Part shown: positions 9,901-23,100 of the stretch, piece after piece | Layout: every line of letters starts with the position of its first letter | How positions within the stretch are numbered: the first letter of the stretch is position 1 | Origin: Anopheles merus | Taxonomy: Eukaryota > Arthropoda > Insecta > Diptera > Culicidae | Assembly (NCBI RefSeq): GCF_017562075.2 | Contig: NC_054083.1 | Location: forward strand, 37,307,755-37,371,754 | Length of the DNA: 64,000 bases | Direction of reading: 5' to 3' | Notes under the pieces: model-generated | What the model was told of the DNA's origin: nothing | The model's input: only the letters and a program-made list of their open reading frames with translations | The model's database searches: none | Translations under genes and position numbers: made by a program

Positions 9901-12900
9901 GAGATAAAAATCTTCTACAAATAACGATTGACAAACAATAAAATCCATTAAATCCCCAAAGCATGATGTCTATTATTTAGTCCATGAAATCAATCGCTCC
10001 ACTACGGCGCTGTGAACCACGCGGTTTGTTACATCGAATATGGTAATGGATGTATCATTTATCCAAGTACAAAGACGATTGAACAGATTGACACGTATTG
10101 TGGGAAGGTAGACATGAATGATACGATGGTGATGCGAATGCCAAGTGAACGGTTCTGATTGTGTGTCATAACACGGTGTTACTTAATGTCGCTAATGGCA
10201 ATCGCTCCAAAAGGAGCATAATTTTCAGTTGTGCTACAGACAGCTGGATGAGTGAAATTAAAAATACTTTTTTTACCATACGGATCATTGTGGTCGTTTA
10301 GGAAAGGAATGTGATAGTCGTCTACCGACATCAACGGCAATTTGAGGGCAAGTGCTTGGTTAGTTGCGTTATTTTAGGGTTTATCATTTTAAATTATTTA
10401 TCTTTATTTACATTAAAGGTTCTGTACATTCGTCACCCTTCCCGTTAATATGGTATATCTAAGAGCAATATAAAATCATTGAATTGAATCCAGCCGTTTA
10501 CTTGAGCTTGGCGATGAACCAACGCAAACATACAAACGCAACTCAACACATCACCTAACCGAATGAAACGCTTCACACCCAATTGAAACAGTCCAGCCCT
10601 TCAAACGCCGGCCACACAAAGCCGGAAGACGGTTTCTCTCCTGTCGCCTGTGTTGTGGGGGGCCAGGATATGACCTGGCCAGTGGCGATCTCCCGGCCAC
10701 GAAAGTGATATAGTGCAGCTTGGCTGGCAATAAATTTTTCACCACCCTTTTGCTTTCTTCACCACACTTTGCTGATAGATTTGCCTGCCCTCTTCATCCG
10801 ATTTTGCGGTTCGCGAACCCGTTGTATACGAACCGCGGTCGAAAATACTACCCACCGGATTAAGGGCAGAGGAGGAGGAGGACGAAGAAGAGCACGGCGA
10901 AGCGGAAGGTACTGCCCAAACGGGGAGCGAAAGGGGGTTTGCTTCGCACTAATTTGCACGATCGCGCGCGCGAACGATCGCCCGGGCTCGATGATATTGG
11001 CGAAAATGGTTTGTTATTCTGTGCCCGTTTCGATACACATGCGGAAGCATACGTTATTCCGTAATTAGAAATGCGTTCGGATCTTCCTGAATCCGTCCGG
11101 TGAAAGAAATTGGACCCTTGCGCGCGGCTGTTGCCTGCCCTCTCTGCTATTCCTGCTGCTCTCTCCATTCCAAGTAAACTATGTGTGATTGAGGTGAACG
11201 CTTCTCTGAGTGGTGTGATTATTTTGATACTTTGGAATAATAATAATAACAAGACGGAAGTTGGGAAGAAAATAATTTTAAATTTTGCGATACGCTTATT
11301 TCTTTTACATAAAAATGGTTCTTAATAATTCTATTAAATTTTTGAATGAATTGTTCTTCTATTTTTGTAGGACTAGTCTCTCTAATATTCTTCCTTGTAA
11401 TTGAATTATATTAACAATTTGACATTTTGATGCCTCAAATCTCGCTGCATTAAACTTCGTACGGCAAATCGTGACGTACTTATCAAGCGCATCTTGATCA
11501 CCAGTTTGTAAACGGCTTGCAACGCCTCTTCGTAACGCACATCGACCGTAACGAAGTTCCATTGCATTGCAAAAATATAGTTCATACGCCACACCCCGGG
11601 TGTATCTTTTAGGCACCTTTTAGGCCCGCCCGTGGATTGCACAGTAACGATGATTGCATTCCAGCACAACACCTCATCTTTTACACCTGACACCAGCATT
11701 GCTTTGTACATTTTGGACACTCCTTTGCACAATAAATGCGAATGATTAATTGTTTTAAGCAAAACATATTTTTATTCTTTTTTCCTGCTTATTTACGTGA
11801 GTTGAAAATGCATTGACACAACGCTAAAACAACAACAAAAATGAACCAATTTGTTCTTCTTGAATCGAGAGTATCTATGTGCGCCCTCAAGATACGGCGG
11901 CCACAACACAAGCTAAGAACCCCATTCCGAAGGTGCATGTACCCCGCACGACGGCTCTCGCTCATAAACTACACGTTTAACACCTCAAAAAATGCACTTA
12001 TGAAACCACCTAACAACCAACGTTAACACGTTCGCGCTCCGCGCCATTCAAGCATTAATCTCGACCGCTGCAAACGGTTAAGGGGTTAGGCGGCGATTTA
12101 TGTCCATCGATGAAAATGCAGAACGACCGTGCTGACAACAGCAGGAGCTTGGCTCAGCCCAAACCTGCCACACTATCGTCGTGGTCCGCAGCAAATGCAC
12201 TCCCACCCCCCGTGCACTAATGCAATTCCTCCCAGCAAACAGAGAGCGAAGGAAGAAGGCGGTGGTGTGCGATAAAACGGCGATGATCTCTTGCGGCAAC
12301 CACACCGCGACAAGATACGCTGATCCTCTGCACCTTCCTGAAGAACCATTTTCCGGCTGCAGCGCGATGTCGTAAAAGGGCGCGCAGTCGGGCCGCACCA
12401 AAAATAGTATTGCGGACCCGGTGGTTCGAGTCAACCACTTTTCGCGCAACAGCCGCCACCGACGAATGTTTGCTTAGGGCCTAGACGAAAGAGGCAAAGA
12501 AATTCGATCCAGGGAGCGAGAGAAGTGTAAAACCAATTTCATAAGATTCTGAACATTTCTAGGCGTATTATGGCGCTAGATGATCTGTGACTACCAAGGA
12601 CGTGTGGTAACTAAACTATTACTTTTCTGAGAAACACATGGTATGGTGTTAAAATGTGGGATTTCTAGCACTACTGTGTCCAGGCATTTCAAAATAGATC
12701 TCGCAAACTACAATGGTTTAAGGAAGGTATCATGTTGATCTACTTTTAGAGGTGTTAAGAGGAGAACATTGCAGTAAATGATGACCTATATTATCCGTTG
12801 ATTCAGGTCATATACAGGCAGGAACTCCCTAGAAGTCCTTAGGTCTAAGTCTTCAAAATCATGTTAATCGTTAGATCGTGCTCATTTTCCAAATTAACGA

Positions 12901-12937
12901 CTTTTCTTAACCTATCGGGGTTTTGTTAATAAAATAA
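6947..12937. other. Probable intron, no gene seen
   Basis: AT-rich DNA with scattered CA runs (about 9589-9600). The only segment standing out is the GC-raised open region at 11406-11762. No partner exon upstream of 6946 was found. Confidence 0.5.
11406..11762 (-). CDS. Unassigned open frame, possible decayed coding fragment
   Basis: The frame of 118 codons includes MNYIFAMQWNFVTVDVRYEE and ALQAVYKLVIKMRLI. A second minus frame at 11616-11359 is also open (PKRYTRGVAYELYFC and following). GC content is raised against AT-rich flanks, as in an old gene or transposon fragment. Nothing in either frame is recognised and no splice sites fit well. Confidence 0.15.
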   Translation of the reverse strand: MLKTINHSHLLCKGVSKMYKAMLVSGVKDEVLCWNAIIVTVQSTGGPKRCLKDTPGVWRMNYIFAMQWNFVTVDVRYEEALQAVYKLVIKMRLISTSRFAVRSLMQRDLRHQNVKLLI

Positions 12938-12986
12938 CAGGACTCAATAATATCTAAGCTTCCAAACACTTAGATATTGAATCCTG
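12938..12986. repeat. Long imperfect hairpin
   Basis: CAGGACTCAATAATATCTAA at 12938-12957 pairs with TTAGATATTGAATCCTG at 12970-12986, with a three-base bulge, one mismatch and a loop of about 11 bases. The arms are about 18 paired bases, shorter than typical miRNA precursors, and no known mature miRNA was recognised. It may be a small transposon relic. Confidence 0.5.
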
Positions 12987-15133
12987 TATGTACACACTAT
13001 TGTAATGCAGATGTACACTATTATTTTGCATTGAATTTTGAACATCCAATTTGAATTCAAAAGTACTGAATAACTTCATTTTAAAAATCCTGAACTTGAA
13101 GAAACCTTAAAAATCTGTGAAGACCTTATTTCAAACCCTTATTTCCTGTTAATCAATTTAAGCCATCAATACTATTTTCTACATCAATTTGCACCAGAGA
13201 TAAAAGACTATCCTTTTCCTAGCAGTACCTGTTGAGGTATCCCAACAGCAAAATAGCTTCGAAATGCGCTTTATACACGTTCCACTGGGCTGAAGGAGGA
13301 GTCCACCGTCCACCAAAGCAAGTGCCGCTGCCGAGTGGGTTTGGCCACGAACCATCCAGCTGAGACAACGGCCATTGCCAAAGGTATGGGCCCCACACAC
13401 CACTCCGACGAGGAGGTCAATTTCTGCTTCACCGGTTTAGTAGGTCTCTCGGTAAAAAGCCACCGTTTGCTCGGAGTACCCGCCCAAACGAAAAAGGCGT
13501 TGGTGCTGCACAGCGCTACCACCGTTCGATGACGAACTTCGTAGTGCGTCGTTGCTACTCGTGTCATCTTGATGCTCACGTGTATGCGTCCTCCCATGGC
13601 TCATCGCACGAAGTGACGCTTTTCCTTGGCCATGGGCAGCACCGGTCGCGCTAGGCTATATACTAGACTAGTTAGCTACTAGCCAAGTCGGTCTCCCACT
13701 CTCGTTAGTGCAAGGTGATTGAAAATGTTTCGAACAAGAGGGGAGAAGGGAGAGGAGGGGACAACTTTCCGAACTGACGCATGGTCGTGTTACGTAGCTA
13801 GCAGCAGTGGCACATCTTCGGCTCCACCACCATCGCCACACCCACCCGCTGCGATGCGTTATGGAAATGGAGCCAGCCTTAAATTGATTGAATTGACAAT
13901 GGAGAAAAGCAAATATCTATCTGACTTTGGCATTGAGACACGTTGAGCAATTAACAGATGCATTAACCTTCACTCGAAAAATAAAAACAAAACAAAACAA
14001 AACCAACAGGTAATCGGCGGTAAACGCCCAAATTGGCTCAATTGTTTGTGTTTAATGCTAGTAGTTAGTTTCTATCCCACACAAAATGAAGTCATGAGAA
14101 AAGGGGCACCGTTTTTTTAAATTGACGTGTTGAAGAAACTCCAGGATTAAAAGCTACTTAAAACCACAACAGCTCAAAGACCTCAAACATCAAGAAAAAT
14201 GTCTACTCTTAAGCCAATGTGTGTTGATTTTCAAATGAATCAACCTGTTTCATCACCGTCACCAGCGAGCAAAAAGGGAAAACATTTTGCAATCCAAAGA
14301 TGGTTGAATCATTGCACAACACATTCTATCTTCAAAAGTTCCAACTTTGTCTGAGAAATGGATATCAATTAATATATACCCGCCCACACAAGTGACGTTT
14401 TACAAGAGAAGATTTTTTTTTTTGCTGAATCTTCTCCCAAATCCGGTGTGGATCGTATCAGAAAACGTAAAGTGGTTTCCATTAAATAAAATAACATCAC
14501 ATATAGGTCACGCGGCCAGCAGTGCGATAACCTAGATTCTGTTGCACAAATGACTAGCGCTCGGTCTAGGCGGCGTGCTCGACACCCCCACCGACTTAGG
14601 GAGAAAAAAGGGGTGAAAACTTTAACCTTTCCGATTGCGCTACTACTTCTCCAAACTCTAGAATTCGAATACTTATAAAACATAGTATCAATTGAATAAA
14701 AATCGATGTCATATCCCTTCCTAGGGGATTTAAGTACTAACAGTTAACCAAGACACGTACGAAAGTGAAGGTGTCTCTGGGCGTTTCACTCTCCCATTCC
14801 ACCGACAACAGTACCCAGCCGCATAATATACCGGCGCAACGATCGCAAACAGTGGAGGGAAAATACTGGCACCGTTTATTAATAGTGACAAACGATCATC
14901 CCTAATTTGTGTCATTTTCATTAGTCTGCATTGCGATGGCAAGGGCGGCACATTCCTGCCGCGGTGCGGTGAGCCACTAGCTGTGTCCAACGGTGGCCAG
15001 GGATCGAAGCAAGACCCTTGCCGGCTCCACGGAACCGGATGATGATGTTCTACGAGGAGATGATGTTGATGATGATGATGAAGAACATATGCGCCGCTCT
15101 CTTAGCAGCGGTTGTCCCCTCTACCTGCAACAG
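12987..15133. other. No confident gene; mixed exon-like segments
   Basis: At 13200-13600 all three minus frames are open because of GC content. At 14730-14990 a minus frame with a membrane-like LFAIVAPVYYAAGYCC competes with the plus-strand 44-base exon candidate at 14925-14968. Confidence 0.4.
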
Positions 15134-15159
15134 GGAAAAGAGGAGAAAATTCCACCACG
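15134..15159 (+). CDS. Candidate 26-base exon upstream of the 15214 exon
   Basis: It follows an acceptor with a pyrimidine tract (GTCCCCTCTACCTGCAACAG|) and ends at CCACG|GTAAGG. In the frame that joins the next exon it reads EKRRKFHH, basic as expected just inside a membrane. A further 44-base segment, 14925-14968, has a good acceptor (CCTAATTTG...TTCATTAG) and GTGAGC donor and joins in the correct phase, but a competing minus-strand frame covers it. Confidence 0.25.
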
Positions 15160-15213
15160 GTAAGGAACTGTGCTGGCAAGTTAACCTAAATTCTTCGCCG
15201 ATCCCTGACCCAG

Positions 15214-15327
15214 CCAAGCCGAGATTGCAGTGGGTGATATTTTCCAAACCGCAAAACGTGAACCTGCCGGACAGCGATACCGGTGTGTATGAGGACATCG
15301 TCGTCATCGATGGAAAAACAGATTCGA
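15214..15327 (+). CDS. Candidate coding exon between two short introns
   Basis: One frame runs KPRLQWVIFSKPQNVNLPD then SDTGVYEDIVVIDGKTDS, with a strong preference for G/C third positions (CTG CCG GAC AGC, GAG GAC ATC GTC GTC ATC). Upstream is a 54-base insect-size intron (GTAAGG to CCCAG, with a CTAAAT branch-like motif); downstream is a 79-base intron (GTAAGC to TTGTAG, with CTTAAT). The reading frame is kept across both joins. The 54-base intron has no stop and is a multiple of three, so retention would also leave the frame open. VYEDI resembles a tyrosine-phosphorylation motif, so a cytoplasmic tail is possible; no family recognised. Confidence 0.4.
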
Positions 15328-15406
15328 GTAAGCAATCGTTTTTACATATTTCAGGGTATTACATTACATCATTCTACGACGACCCCTTGCTTAATCCGTT
15401 TTGTAG

Positions 15407-15436
15407 GTCATGGTACAAAAATGTTCTTCGTATAAC
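15407..15436 (+). CDS. Candidate terminal coding exon
   Basis: After the acceptor CCGTTTTGTAG, the split codon A|GT gives Ser and the frame continues HGTKMFFV then TAA. A C-terminal hydrophobic residue preceded by aromatic residues could be a PDZ ligand, but that is inference from four residues. A/T-rich, CA-rich sequence with no nearby AATAAA follows. Confidence 0.33.
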
Positions 15437-15596
15437 GCAACAAAAACACACACATTCATTCCAAAAAGTACCGTAACTCCAGCGAAACAACAATCACGAA
15501 AATTGCAATTATTATCGCAAACAAAAAAACCCCCGAGCTCTTTTTCTACCCTTTTTCTACAATCAACTTTGCACATTTTCATGCTTGGTCTAGTTT

Positions 15597-15614
15597 CCTC
15601 TCTCTCTCTCTCTC
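15597..15614 (+). repeat. (CT)n microsatellite
   Basis: Nine CT units downstream of the candidate terminal exon at 15407. Confidence 0.95.
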
Positions 15615-17928
15615 CGCCGCCGGAGGGCCAATTCAAGAATTTGCGTGAGCAACATAAGCAACGAACGGAAAAGCCATTCGAAAGTGTCGTTGAACTTGCA
15701 GCGAATAGACGAGAGAAGAGCTTTCCCTGCTCCGACGGCCAAAAGCGAAGACTCACGACCTAGAAGACGCACTTAGGCAAAGACAAAGGCGAAAAGTGCA
15801 AAAGTAGAGGAGAACTTACAGCGTTGGATGTGATAGTATCCCCCCATCCGGAACTGCCAGTATATACGCGGTGTTATGGTCTGTTTGTGGCAGGTTCAGC
15901 TTGACACACGCAACCCAAGAAGCAGTCGAGCAGAGGGGATAGAACACCTGTGTACACTTCTCTGCTGCGTGCGTTGTACTAGGCGGCAGCTAGGTAAGCG
16001 CCTCTGGTTGGGTTTTTACTTCAACCCGCGCTCATCGACACACGCCCTGGTAATCACGGTCACGAACAGGGTGTGATGATAGTGGTTTCAAAGCGCTTTT
16101 TGGATGAGTTCTTTGCTTTAAAACAAACCCATCTTGTGCTAGATGTACCTCACCCGTTTTAGAACTTTGGGTGCGTGTGATCTTCAAAAAGCTTGTGGAA
16201 CACCTTTACGCTACAGTCACCTTGAAAGGGGTGCTAGCGCGTACACCAACATACACACGCACAGTGCGCAGGGGAGGTTTTGGATCACACGTCACGCTTC
16301 GTTGTAGATTATTTGTACATTGCAATTTGGCTCGTATTTCTCTTCTGCACGCTAAGGTTGGCGTCGTGTTCCAAAAGGTGTTTTTCTCCATTTTTATTAT
16401 CATCCCCACTATTGTAAACGATCCTCGAACGGTACATTTCTTTTCGCGAAACGAAGCCGAGCACTTCAAGCATATCTTTGCACGTCGTCGAACCCACCAA
16501 ACGACCCGCACGCACCAACCGAAAACTACATCGGAAATACGATGCGGCAAGATAATCGTGACTAACCGGGAGCTATAAAGTAGCTCCCAAGTGAGGATGG
16601 TTTTCGAGCGTCCAACAGCAGGTAGGTCGATCGGGGTGGTGACCCACCCGATCACTACACATGCAAAGCAAAGGCTAAGATAATCGGCACACAATTATAA
16701 CCAACGCGTCTTCTCGCACAGAGAGAGAGATGATAATTAACGGATCGGGCGGCATAGAAAAACGAGGTTGTTGCATGCCGCAAATAACGCCGGTCAAGTG
16801 GCCATTTCTTCTCCTTATTCAACCGCGTGTAACAGCGGCGCGCGCTCGCACATCCCAAATTGATCAAATTGGAAGGTGATAGAGAGGAGATTGGAAATCT
16901 ATCTCGTTTGCAAGCTGCTCCTAAAACCCTAATCACCTCCCATCCCGCCAACCCGATTGCACAACACAATACAACGCACGCGAGATGTACAGATTAAAAT
17001 ACGTTGAATAATCTGGGTGTTGGATGGCACGTTTTTCGGTACTGGCAAAATTTCTCCCCAATTATGATTCACCTTTCCCATCTCGCTCGCTTGTGACTAT
17101 GGAAGGTGCTGCTTTCTTAAGCGGGGCAAAGAGTGCGTGGTGCTCGTACACACAGCATTGCTGACCTCGATTCCTTTTTTGCTGCTGGCCTCTAGATCTA
17201 TTGTTCCTCCGAGACCGCGTCTGGAGGCCGTCGTACCCATTTAGCCAGCAACACAATCCATTCAATCGAACAAATCCCTTTACAAATCGGCTTACAGTAA
17301 CTTTAGTCCACTCGCTGCAGGAGAGAACACACACAAGACGCTGGAATAAATCAAGGCTCAAGAATGTCTTCCCAATCGCACACAATGGCGCATAAATTTT
17401 CACTTCCAGCATCGTCGGAGCCTCAACAAACATCCGCGCGTATGCGTGTGCGCGCCTGCGCGCATGAAAAATGCTGAGGATGATCAACTCATCTAGTTTA
17501 ATTAATGTTTGCAGACAACGAGAGCGCACACGGTGCGCTGCCGCAGCAGTTGTGAGAACTGGTACAGTACACACGGGTAGGGGCAGGCGGCGCCGTGGAA
17601 CATTCGTGCCACATGATCGAAACTATGCGGAAAATCTCACCAATGAAACGGAGGTTGGCAAGGGCAATGGGGAGTCGAGAGCGACGGAGAGACATACATC
17701 ACACGCCCCAAAACAGAGACACGCACCCGGCACCGACACGCAGACAGCAAGCGTTGGCGCCGGTTACCCAGGAAGTAGAACACCTTAGCGGTCCCAACCG
17801 CGACTCTAGGGCGAACTCGCGCATGTGTACGCAGGAACAGCAGTTTCGTGTACCTAAATACCAGAACACTCGAGGTCACCGAAATCCAAAGCCGTGCAAA
17901 CTCTTGGCCGAGTTTGCTTGGAGCATAT

Positions 17929-17945
17929 GGGGGGGGGGGGGGGGG
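17929..17945 (+). repeat. Run of 17 G
   Basis: An uninterrupted G tract follows GAGCATAT. It may be real or inflated by sequencing, and its length is likely variable. Confidence 0.9.
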
Positions 17946-19213
17946 ATGTCGTTAATGTGCGCAGCACCACTTTTGGACGTTTGGAGTTGGAAGAAGACTC
18001 ACAGATTTTCTGGAGGCTCTCACGGTGTAATTAATGCAAACGATTAAGAACATTCTCGTTAAAGTTCTGGAATAAAATGACGACGAGGGGGAAACAAATT
18101 GTTGTGAGAAGACTAGCACAAACTTTACTAACCTTGATACGATATCGTAGAATTTTTTCCATTGAGGAGCTCATGGTTAAAATCATACTTATTTCGGGTT
18201 TCTCGTTCTTTAAGACTCGCAAGCTTTTTTTTCGAGCACTTTTAAATTTCTGTACCTTATACTTCTGGACACCAAGAACTTTTTGAATGTAGTTTTAAAA
18301 TATCACGGATAGAGTATTGAACGAGCTGGTGCAAGTCGTGGTGTTGCTCATTTGCTAAATCATCACGCTACACTACACTTTCACGTGTCAACAGCACAGT
18401 GACATTGATTGATTCCTTGCCTTTAACTTGATATCGATAACTTTCCTGTATCGATGCAAGAACACATTCTTGTCTGTAATATTACACTCAAGCGCAGATC
18501 GTCAGATCTGTCGGACTTTTCGGGCAGAACTAGCACGCCGGAAAACCACAGATTGCTCGGTTGGTTGATGGCAAAAATAACCCAAACTATCCCTACCCGA
18601 AATTCTCCGGGACAAGGGAGGTACAACGTCTTCCCGGGAGTCCCGCATGGCGAGTCCACACCACCATCATCGTCTCACGCAGTTAGACACGACAAGGTTG
18701 ATGGTCAGCAAGAAATTTTATAACATTCCAGCCAGCCAGTCACAGAGGAGCGAAAGAGAAACCGTAACCACTTGTCCAGCAATAAAAGACGTTTCTTTCG
18801 GAGACGTGGAGAAGAATGTTTTGCTTCGATGGATGGGATCATAAAGCAGAAGCATTTGCAGTTTTTGTTCCTTCTTCTACTCGCGCAACATGCGAAGCGA
18901 ATAATCACTACACATAGTTTAATACCGCATGACATGTACAGAGGCATCAAAAAACGGTAAACGGAAACACGAAAAGTCCAGCTATGACAAACAAGAGCGC
19001 ATACACAGGTAGTAATTTTATGTTACTTTTTTATTGAATCGAATTTTTCACAAACTCATATCAACATGTCCAGAACCTGAATGTCTTTCAGAAAGACCCT
19101 CAGCATGATATCTCCGAAGAAAAAAACTGAGATACAGTGGTAAATCACCACAAAGAATCTCCTTAGATCTGATACCATCAATAAAATGAAATTACTTAGA
19201 TGATATACGACAT

Positions 19214-19240
19214 CAACCAACCAACCAACCAACCAACCAA
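19214..19240 (+). repeat. (CAAC)n tetranucleotide microsatellite
   Basis: Nearly seven perfect CAAC units followed by decayed TCAACGAAGCAATCAA. Confidence 0.95.
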
Positions 19241-20106
19241 TCAACGAAGCAATCAAGTACAGTTAACGGAAAGTAAGTGAGGCAATCTTCTTAAAACAAC
19301 AGTACCGAATTTTCACAACGACCATTAACTACGATTAGAAATTACGGTTAGTAACTAATCATTAGGTACCGCACACACTGTGTTTTGTGGTGACTTCATC
19401 GTTGAGCGAAGCATTACACGCTTCAAATAAGCTACGCACATTCCTCAGCCGCGCGACATAATGTTTTCGGCACCCCAGAAACAACGCGACACGGAGCGTG
19501 AAGTCATTCGCTCAAAACAGAAAAATTCGGGAACAGTTACGTTTCTTCAATTTGAAACCAACACTTGAGCACAGGCATGCACATTGAGAAATAATTAAGC
19601 TAGACCACTGTTCACTGATGACTTACTGAACTATTACCTGATTACTGAACTCTTAAATAAAACAGTTAGGAACTATAATAATATTTACAGTTTTAATATC
19701 CAAAGATTACTAGAGTACCACACCATGAAGTCACACTGCGAACGAACACCACGACCACGACGACGTTACTCCTTTTTGCATGACATTACTGACCTACTGT
19801 CAGGAAAGAACTCACACAAAATGCCTAGCGCTCCGACCGATCGATACCTCACAAGATGGAATGGAAATGGTATTAACGTAAAACGAACGAGAGTAAACGA
19901 AATATGTTAAACGCTCTCACCGTTCACCTGCGCACAGGCAGCGCTGAGTGTAGACCCACACGCGTTCCAAGCGATCACGATCACGATCCTTGCTAATCTG
20001 GAACAAGTTCCGATCATCATCCCACTTACGCCAATCCTGGGTGAAAGGTTATAGCCATCTCTCCTCTTCCAACTCCACCGCCTACTATTCCTTTCCCACT
20101 CACGGT

Positions 20107-20132
20107 GAATCTGTTGGAATCTGTTGGAATCT
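20107..20132 (+). repeat. 10-base tandem repeat
   Basis: GAATCTGTTG occurs 2.6 times in a row. Confidence 0.9.
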
Positions 20133-23100
20133 CAAGCTCCACTTCTTTACTGTTCCGTTCTCCGTGTCTGTCTCTCCCATCTTCTTCACAATGTCAATGC
20201 CACAAAATCACCCTATATCAATTAACCGTCCCCCCAGTTGTTGTTTATGGACTTCGCGTGTCGCGAAGAAGTCGGCGTTTCGCTTCTCACCCAGCCGAAG
20301 GCTACACACCCAGGTTAAACGTGTGTAGGCAACAGTACATACACAAAGGCTCCCCTACTCTCGCCACGCACAAACGTATCACTCTCCAACATGGATGGTC
20401 AGAGACGACCTGCGCGGGACGGCCAATAATTTTCCAACGAGTAAATTACCCCACCCCAATGATGGTAACTCGAACCGATGCTTCGACGTGGTTTTGCTCC
20501 ACTGACCAAGAGAGATCGACCAGGCCAGGCCAGAATCAGGCCCGTACTTGACGAAGGTCGTCCAGATTCTCGTCGTCTTTCCCGAATACGAATAACAGTG
20601 GGATGCCAGCGTGCAAGACGATCAACGCGCCCGCGACCCGAGAGAACCTCACAGCCCACAAAACCATCATCATCATTTTATCTGCCAATCTGGAGAAGGG
20701 GAACGAGTGAGGAGGATCACCGATCTCGATCAATCTGGCCAACTTATGGCTTCTTTCCAAAGATGCCGGGCCGTATCCACCGCTGTGTTATGTGGCTGTT
20801 GTGCGGTTCTCCCCCGTGTCTTGTGCCAGAGGCGCAAACTCGCAGCCCTCGGCGGAGTGTATTAGGCTGCTGTGTGATGGTGCTTTATGCTTGGGCTATT
20901 GCTTCATCCCCTCATTCGTAGCCCGTAGTGATGATGCAAAGCAGTGGGTAAGATATCTTCTCTGCCACGGGTGTGTATCGGCTGTCGACGAGATAAACAG
21001 CGCTATTAATCGCGTGCCAGCAATTTACTGTGCACTGTGCCCCCGGTCAGCAGGCCCACACACACGCACACTAGGCGTTCGGGGCAAAGGAATCTAATGA
21101 CTTTATAAAAACGATGCTCTCTACCAATTAGGCTTTCAAAATTAAAGGCCAGTCAGCTGACTAAAGTGCGGCCTTGCACAGCTGTTGTTGCCGTTCATTA
21201 GACTGTGGATTATTTGATGCATTTTGAAACGGAATTTTTAATGAGTTCTACCATAATAATAAGAGATGTAAATTTAACCACGAAACAGCTACTTGATCTC
21301 AAAAAGAGGTATGTACACTCAATAATACTAAAAACATAGTTATACACTTCCATAGTAGCAAAGATCTAAACGCGGCATTATAGTGTGATTTATACCCTTC
21401 AAATATAAATTTACTTCCCACTTCAATGTATGATGACATTTTGATGAAAACATTAACTTCCCGAACCACCTTTACACTTCAAACGACTGCCAACGCGGCT
21501 GCGAAGAGCCCCACACAAGACATTACTTATTTTTTCACACTTCTCCCATCCCAAACGAGAGGGATGAGGAAGAAATGCCTTCGTTAACTATCCTTCTGCA
21601 GCTCGCTGCATTGCAGTTTAACGCACGCAAATTAATCATAATTAAATCCACACTCGTCACCTCGGCTGTATTCCGCACTTCGAACATAAACCAACCACCA
21701 GAGCTCTATGAGCCCATCCATCTATTCAACATAAAAAGGACCCAGACATGAGTTGAAGCAATTGACCAGGAAAGCACCAGCCTGCACACACCACTGTGTG
21801 GTGGTTGGGCGCCATTTCACTACTGAGCTAAAGGAAAATTATGATGATAAATATTTACACCTCTAATTAGCGCTCGTGCCGGGATGGAAAAAGGCGAATA
21901 CCACTATCATCAACAAGTCCATTACTCTCCCTGTGGTGGGGAAAGGGACGGGATTGGACGGGATTGGTGGTGCTGATTTTGGGGCCGCACCAAACAAGAC
22001 AACAAACGCGTACCGCCGAACCGTGGCGTGAACCTTCGCATTGAAACCAGACGGCCAACAACACCAACCGGTGGAAGATTTAGCACAACTCTTTTAAGTT
22101 TGTGCAACGATTTGGGAGCGGCAAACACAGCAGAGAAAGGCGGTAGGCAGTGGTGCAAATTTAACTATTTTAAAACGCGCATTTTTTCTCCCCTTCCACG
22201 CTCCAATCATCCTGAGCGTAGCCAGCTTCTCGCTAGCTCTTCATTCCATTGGAATCACCATACGCAATCCTGGGCGCACGGCGGATTTCCTACTTTAATG
22301 AGGGAAAATATAAATCACCCCTCGGCTGGATGATTGATAATTTAGTTTTCAAACGTACCATGAGTACCCGTTCCGCGGGCGACGCAGTTCATCATCACCT
22401 TCCATCGGTGCTCCTCATGTACTCGAGATAAAGCTTACTTCACACCGCAGAGCATTTGCAAACGGCTCTTTGCTTCTTGTAGCGAAGGATGAAAAAAATT
22501 GTCAGCGCAAGCAAACATTGCATGACTGCGACGATGTTCATTCAAATTCAAATCGAAAGGTTCCGGTTCGAGAAGCATCAATTACATAAAAATAAGCAAT
22601 ACAAATACGTGCACAGCGAGCAATCGTCTTTACGGAAATTTTTCTTGCAGGTTTCTACATTCAATTAGTTTACCATTCGAATGGCCCCAAAATTCGAACA
22701 GAACTGCTTTTGCATACGAAGCACAGTTACAAAGTTATCGCTTTATTGTTGTTGTTTTTTTGTGTAACATTTGCAGCAAACCATTTTGTTAATTTCACAA
22801 ATTTAATTGCCTTTCGTTGACAAGACAAAGACTATCCCACACGCGGGCGGAGTGAAACTGCAGCGTTAGCGTTTAAACCGCAAACGAGCATAGGGTAGGG
22901 TACACGCATTGTCGCCGGGGATGTAAGCACGATCATGCCCCCGGCGGGCTTTAGTAATTTGAACACATTTGCATACGTATCGACAACACGGGGAAGGAGG
23001 AGTAGTAATTGGTAGGCAAATTCATGAGCAACACGGAACGACAAATATGGTATAATGTGTGCAATTTGTAGTTTATACTTTGTTCTGTTGCTGGCTATGA

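Noticed and set aside
11660..11720. Cys-rich minus-strand reading ECPKCTKQCWCQV, metallothionein-like
   Set aside because: Interrupted by a stop after 13 residues and in a different frame from the open frames there.
12418..12437. GGTTCGAGTC resembles a tRNA B box
   Set aside because: No matching A box, acceptor stem or anticodon arm at the right spacing.
13179..13597. Three overlapping minus-strand frames, one ending AHFEAILLLGYLNR at a possible donor
   Set aside because: All three frames are open because of GC content, so no frame is favoured.
15894..15993. Segment between a good acceptor and a strong donor, open in one frame
   Set aside because: Only 33 codons; its phase does not join the candidate exons at 15214-15436.
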